Assembly: GCF_007859315.1 (NCBI RefSeq)
Contig: NZ_VOHA01000008.1
Location: 186,001 to 250,000 of the forward strand
Length of the DNA stretch: 64,000 nucleotides
Direction: 5' to 3'
Source of the DNA: Reyranella sp. CPCC 100927
GTDB lineage: Bacteria; Pseudomonadota; Alphaproteobacteria; Reyranellales; Reyranellaceae
Below, one piece after another: positions 61,757-64,000 of the stretch (within the stretch, counting starts at the first letter, position 1; each line of letters opens with the position of its first letter). The position numbers and the translations under genes were made by a program. The notes under the pieces were generated by a model. That model made no database searches. It saw only the letters and a program-made list of their open reading frames with translations, and was not told where the DNA came from.

Positions 61757-63090
61757 GCGGCAAGCCCACCCCGCGCGACCTGCGGCGCATCGTTGCGCTG
61801 GCCGTGGCCGATGCCCGCCACGAATGGCGCGCAACCTTGTGCCTGGTGCTGGCGCTGGCGGCCGTGCTGGCGCCGCTGCTGGTGCTGTTCGGCCTGCGCT
61901 TCGGCGTCGTACAGACGTTGACGGAACGGCTGGCCGGCGACCCGCGCAACCTTGAGATCGTGCCGATCGGCGCCGGCCGCTTCGACAAGGCCTGGTTCGA
62001 CACCGTGAAGCAATGGCCCGAGGTCGCATTCGTGATCCCGCGCACCCGCGCCATTGCCGCCAGCATGGACCTCCTGAAGCCGGGCGGGCCGGTGGTCAAT
62101 GTCGAGATGGTCCCGACGGCGCCGGGCGACCCCGTGCTCAAGGACCACCTGCCCTACCCGTCATGCACGGCCGCACCCGACGAGGATCCGCGGATCGTGT
62201 GCGCGGGCGAGGTGCATCCGCGCATGCAGGCCGGGCGAATAGACCCGGCGGATCCAGCGCCGGCGCGGGGGCGCGACATCTCCGTCGTGCTCTCCGCCTC
62301 GGCCGCGCGCAAGGCGGGCAGCGTCGTGGCGCGCGACGTCATCGCCGGTATCGTCGGTCGGGCGGTCGACGGCCGCCAGGAGAATGTGCGCATCACCGTG
62401 CGCGTGATCGCGGTCCTGCCCGAAGCCGCCTGGGGTCGCGACGCGGTCTTCGTGCCGCTGGATCTGCTCGACGCCACCGAGTCCTTCCGCGACGGCTTCG
62501 CCGAGCCGGCGCTGGCGGCCGAGGGCAATCCGCGGCCCGAAGGCGAACGGCTCTATGCCGGCTTCCGCCTCTATGGCCGCACGATCTACGACATTCCCCG
62601 GCTGCGCGATCGGCTGCTGGCCGAGAAGACCGAGGTCTCGACGCGGGCCGCCGAGGTCGAGCAGCTGATGTCGCTGGACCGCAACCTGGGCCTGCTGTTC
62701 TGGCTGATCGCCGGCATCGGCACGGCCGGGTTCCTGCTGTCGCTGGGCGTCAGCCTGTGGGGCGCCGTCGAGCGCAAGCGCCGCGACCTCGCCACCTTGC
62801 GCCTGCTGGGCTTCCGCACGCGGGCCACGGTGATCTTCCCGGTCGTGCAGGCGGCCGTCGTCGCCATGGTGGGCAGCGCGCTGGCCATGGGCGTGTTTGC
62901 CGTGGTGGCGGGTGTGATCAACCGCCACTTTGCCGGCAGCCTGGATATCGGTGAAACCGCCTGCCGGCTGTTGCCGGTCCATGCCGCCGCCGCCATCGGC
63001 ACCACCCTGATCTGCGCCCTCGCCGCGTCGGCGTTGGCCGGTGCGCGCGTCGCCCGCATCGATCCGTCCGAGGGCCTGCGAGAGGTGTGA
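61753..63090 (+). CDS. FtsX-type ABC permease (LolE/TagS-like)
   Basis: 445 residues. One N-terminal membrane helix (LCLVLALAAVLAPLLVLFGL), a periplasmic domain of about 220 residues (residues 60-290), then three helices: LLFWLIAGIGTAGFLLSLGV, VIFPVVQAAVVAMVGSALAM and IGTTLICALAASALAGARVA. This 1+3 topology is that of mechanotransmission permeases. It ends DPSEGLREV, the typical LolC/MacB end. It is the last gene of the operon that starts at 48432. A promoter for the next gene may lie in the 76-base gap. Confidence 0.88.
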   Translation: MSGKPTPRDLRRIVALAVADARHEWRATLCLVLALAAVLAPLLVLFGLRFGVVQTLTERLAGDPRNLEIVPIGAGRFDKAWFDTVKQWPEVAFVIPRTRAIAASMDLLKPGGPVVNVEMVPTAPGDPVLKDHLPYPSCTAAPDEDPRIVCAGEVHPRMQAGRIDPADPAPARGRDISVVLSASAARKAGSVVARDVIAGIVGRAVDGRQENVRITVRVIAVLPEAAWGRDAVFVPLDLLDATESFRDGFAEPALAAEGNPRPEGERLYAGFRLYGRTIYDIPRLRDRLLAEKTEVSTRAAEVEQLMSLDRNLGLLFWLIAGIGTAGFLLSLGVSLWGAVERKRRDLATLRLLGFRTRATVIFPVVQAAVVAMVGSALAMGVFAVVAGVINRHFAGSLDIGETACRLLPVHAAAAIGTTLICALAASALAGARVARIDPSEGLREV

Positions 63091-63166
63091 CGGGGCTGTT
63101 TGTGGTCGCGCGCGAATTCCAGTATAGGCGCGCTTCCGCCGGCCAGTGCCACGCGGTGAGGATGCC

Positions 63167-64000
63167 ATGGGTCATAATCGACGCATTTCCGTGATCGGGC
63201 TGGGTTATGTCGGATTGCCGGTAGCGGCGGCCTTCGCGCGCGCCGGCGTGCCGACGGTCGGCTTCGACATCTCGGCCGAACGGGTCGCCGAGCTCAGGGC
63301 CGGACACGACCGCACCCATGAGGTCGATGTCGCCGACCTGAAGCTGCCGGGCCTCGTGTTCACCACCGATCCTGTAGATCTGAAAACGGCCGACTTCCAT
63401 ATCGTCACCGTGCCGACACCCACGGACGCCTCGAACCGGCCCGACCTGTCGCCCTTGCACAAGGCATCGCAGACCGTCGGCCGGCAGCTGAAAAAGGGCG
63501 ACATCGTCGTCTATGAATCGACGGTCTATCCCGGCGTGACGGAAACCGAGTGCGTGCCGATCCTGGAGCGCGAGTCGGGGCTGACCTGGAAGACTGATTT
63601 CAACGTCGCCTACTCTCCCGAGCGCATCAATCCCGGCGACCGGCAGCGCCGCTTCGAGACCATCCTCAAGGTCGTCTCGGCCGACACACCGGCGACGCTG
63701 GAGATCGTCGATGCGGTCTACGGCAGCGTGGTGCGCGCCGGCACCTACCGTGCCGCCTCGATCATGGTCGCCGAGGCGGCCAAGGCGGTCGAGAACACGC
63801 AGCGCGACCTCAACATCGCGCTGATCAACGAGCTGGCGCTGATCTTCGACCGGCTGGAGATCGACACGCGGGACGTCCTGGAAGCCGCCGGCACCAAGTG
63901 GAACTTCCTGCCGTTCCGGCCCGGCCTGGTCGGCGGCCACTGCATCGGCGTCGATCCCTTCTACCTGACCCATGTCGCCGAGCAGGTGGGCTACAATTCG
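63167..64000 (+). CDS. Nucleotide-sugar dehydrogenase (UDP-HexNAc 6-dehydrogenase type), 3' end outside window
   Basis: 278 codons visible, open to the window end. NAD site [17 protein letters not shown] near residue 7, [13 protein letters not shown] near 84, [13 protein letters not shown] near 112 (ExTxxPG-type), and the catalytic region [20 protein letters not shown] near 247 including the nucleophile Cys. [15 protein letters not shown] is typical of TviB/VipA-like enzymes that oxidise UDP-N-acetylhexosamines to uronic acids. GTGAGGA precedes the ATG. It suggests that an exopolysaccharide locus begins here. Confidence 0.9.
   Translation, partial: MGHNRRISVIGLGYVGLPVAAAFARAGVPTVGFDISAERVAELRAGHDRTHEVDVADLKLPGLVFTTDPVDLKTADFHIVTVPTPTDASNRPDLSPLHKASQTVGRQLKKGDIVVYESTVYPGVTETECVPILERESGLTWKTDFNVAYSPERINPGDRQRRFETILKVVSADTPATLEIVDAVYGSVVRAGTYRAASIMVAEAAKAVENTQRDLNIALINELALIFDRLEIDTRDVLEAAGTKWNFLPFRPGLVGGHCIGVDPFYLTHVAEQVGYNS

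Noticed and set aside
48432..63090. Complete type VI secretion locus
   Set aside because: No TssB/C, TssM, ClpV, Hcp or VgrG-like protein was seen; only PpkA/TagST-like parts are present.

Overview
This 64 kb window of high-GC DNA most resembles a chromosome of a soil or freshwater alphaproteobacterium. The signs are a Bug/TctC-type solute receptor, several class III CoA-transferases and acyl-CoA enzymes, a dipeptide-type ABC operon, a SecA with the zinc-binding tail, and many short palindromic intergenic repeats. A Reyranella-like or Bradyrhizobium-like lineage would fit, but this is inferred from gene content only. No rRNA, tRNA, transposase or CRISPR array was seen.

Region 1 (1-48 kb) is catabolic and transport-rich. 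At 19-4304 lies an acyl-CoA dehydrogenase, Bug receptor, CoA-transferase and PaaG-like isomerase operon. At 5364-13687 (mostly minus strand) are two tandem 2OG-Fe(II) oxygenases, an FAD aromatic hydroxylase, a fumarylacetoacetase-family hydrolase, a two-domain extradiol dioxygenase, a Tat-exported alpha/beta hydrolase, an MHS-type permease and a DUF1330 protein. Together they look like an aromatic ring hydroxylation and meta-cleavage cluster next to a TetR regulator. At 14.5-18.7 kb are an FAD oxidoreductase, a GNAT acetyltransferase, a cupin and an epoxide hydrolase. At 19.3-25.7 kb a TetR regulator is divergent from a complete five-gene peptide-type ABC importer. At 26.1-35.1 kb a thiolase-like/DUF35/CoA-transferase operon is divergent from a TetR-acyl-CoA ligase-SDR-enoyl-CoA hydratase-nitronate monooxygenase operon. 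At 35.3-45.3 kb are FCD-GntR and MocR-type regulators, an enolase-superfamily enzyme, a Leu/Ile/Val-type binding protein, an acyl-CoA ligase, an enoyl-CoA hydratase, a DapA-family lyase/synthase and an ADP-ribosylglycohydrolase. secA occupies 45361-48144.

Region 2 (48.4-63.1 kb) is the most striking part. It is an eight-gene plus-strand operon: two tandem SrfA-like membrane proteins (the first with a vWA domain), SrfB (Hsp70/actin-fold ATPase), SrfC (dynamin-like GTPase), a proline-rich single-span protein with Sel1-like repeats, an exported vWA protein resembling the periplasmic part of the type VI secretion kinase PpkA, and an ABC ATPase/FtsX-type permease pair of the LolCDE/TagST type. SrfABC is known only as a poorly understood virulence-associated trio. 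Here it appears fused at operon level to an envelope ABC/vWA module, with no kinase and no T6SS structural genes in view. A nucleotide-sugar dehydrogenase follows and runs off the end.

Intergenic space is filled with at least three repeat families: GC-rich GGGAGCGCGGGCG palindromes, CCGAGCGCAGCGA inverted repeats, and a 100-300 bp composite element in four copies. Some of these repeats have become the C-terminal ends of proteins. Visual comparison also suggests two TetR operator sets: TATTYAGGAAYGATCAKTC near 13.7 and 15.85 kb, and TTGYTT-N6-AAGCAA-like sites near 20.05 and 30.25 kb.
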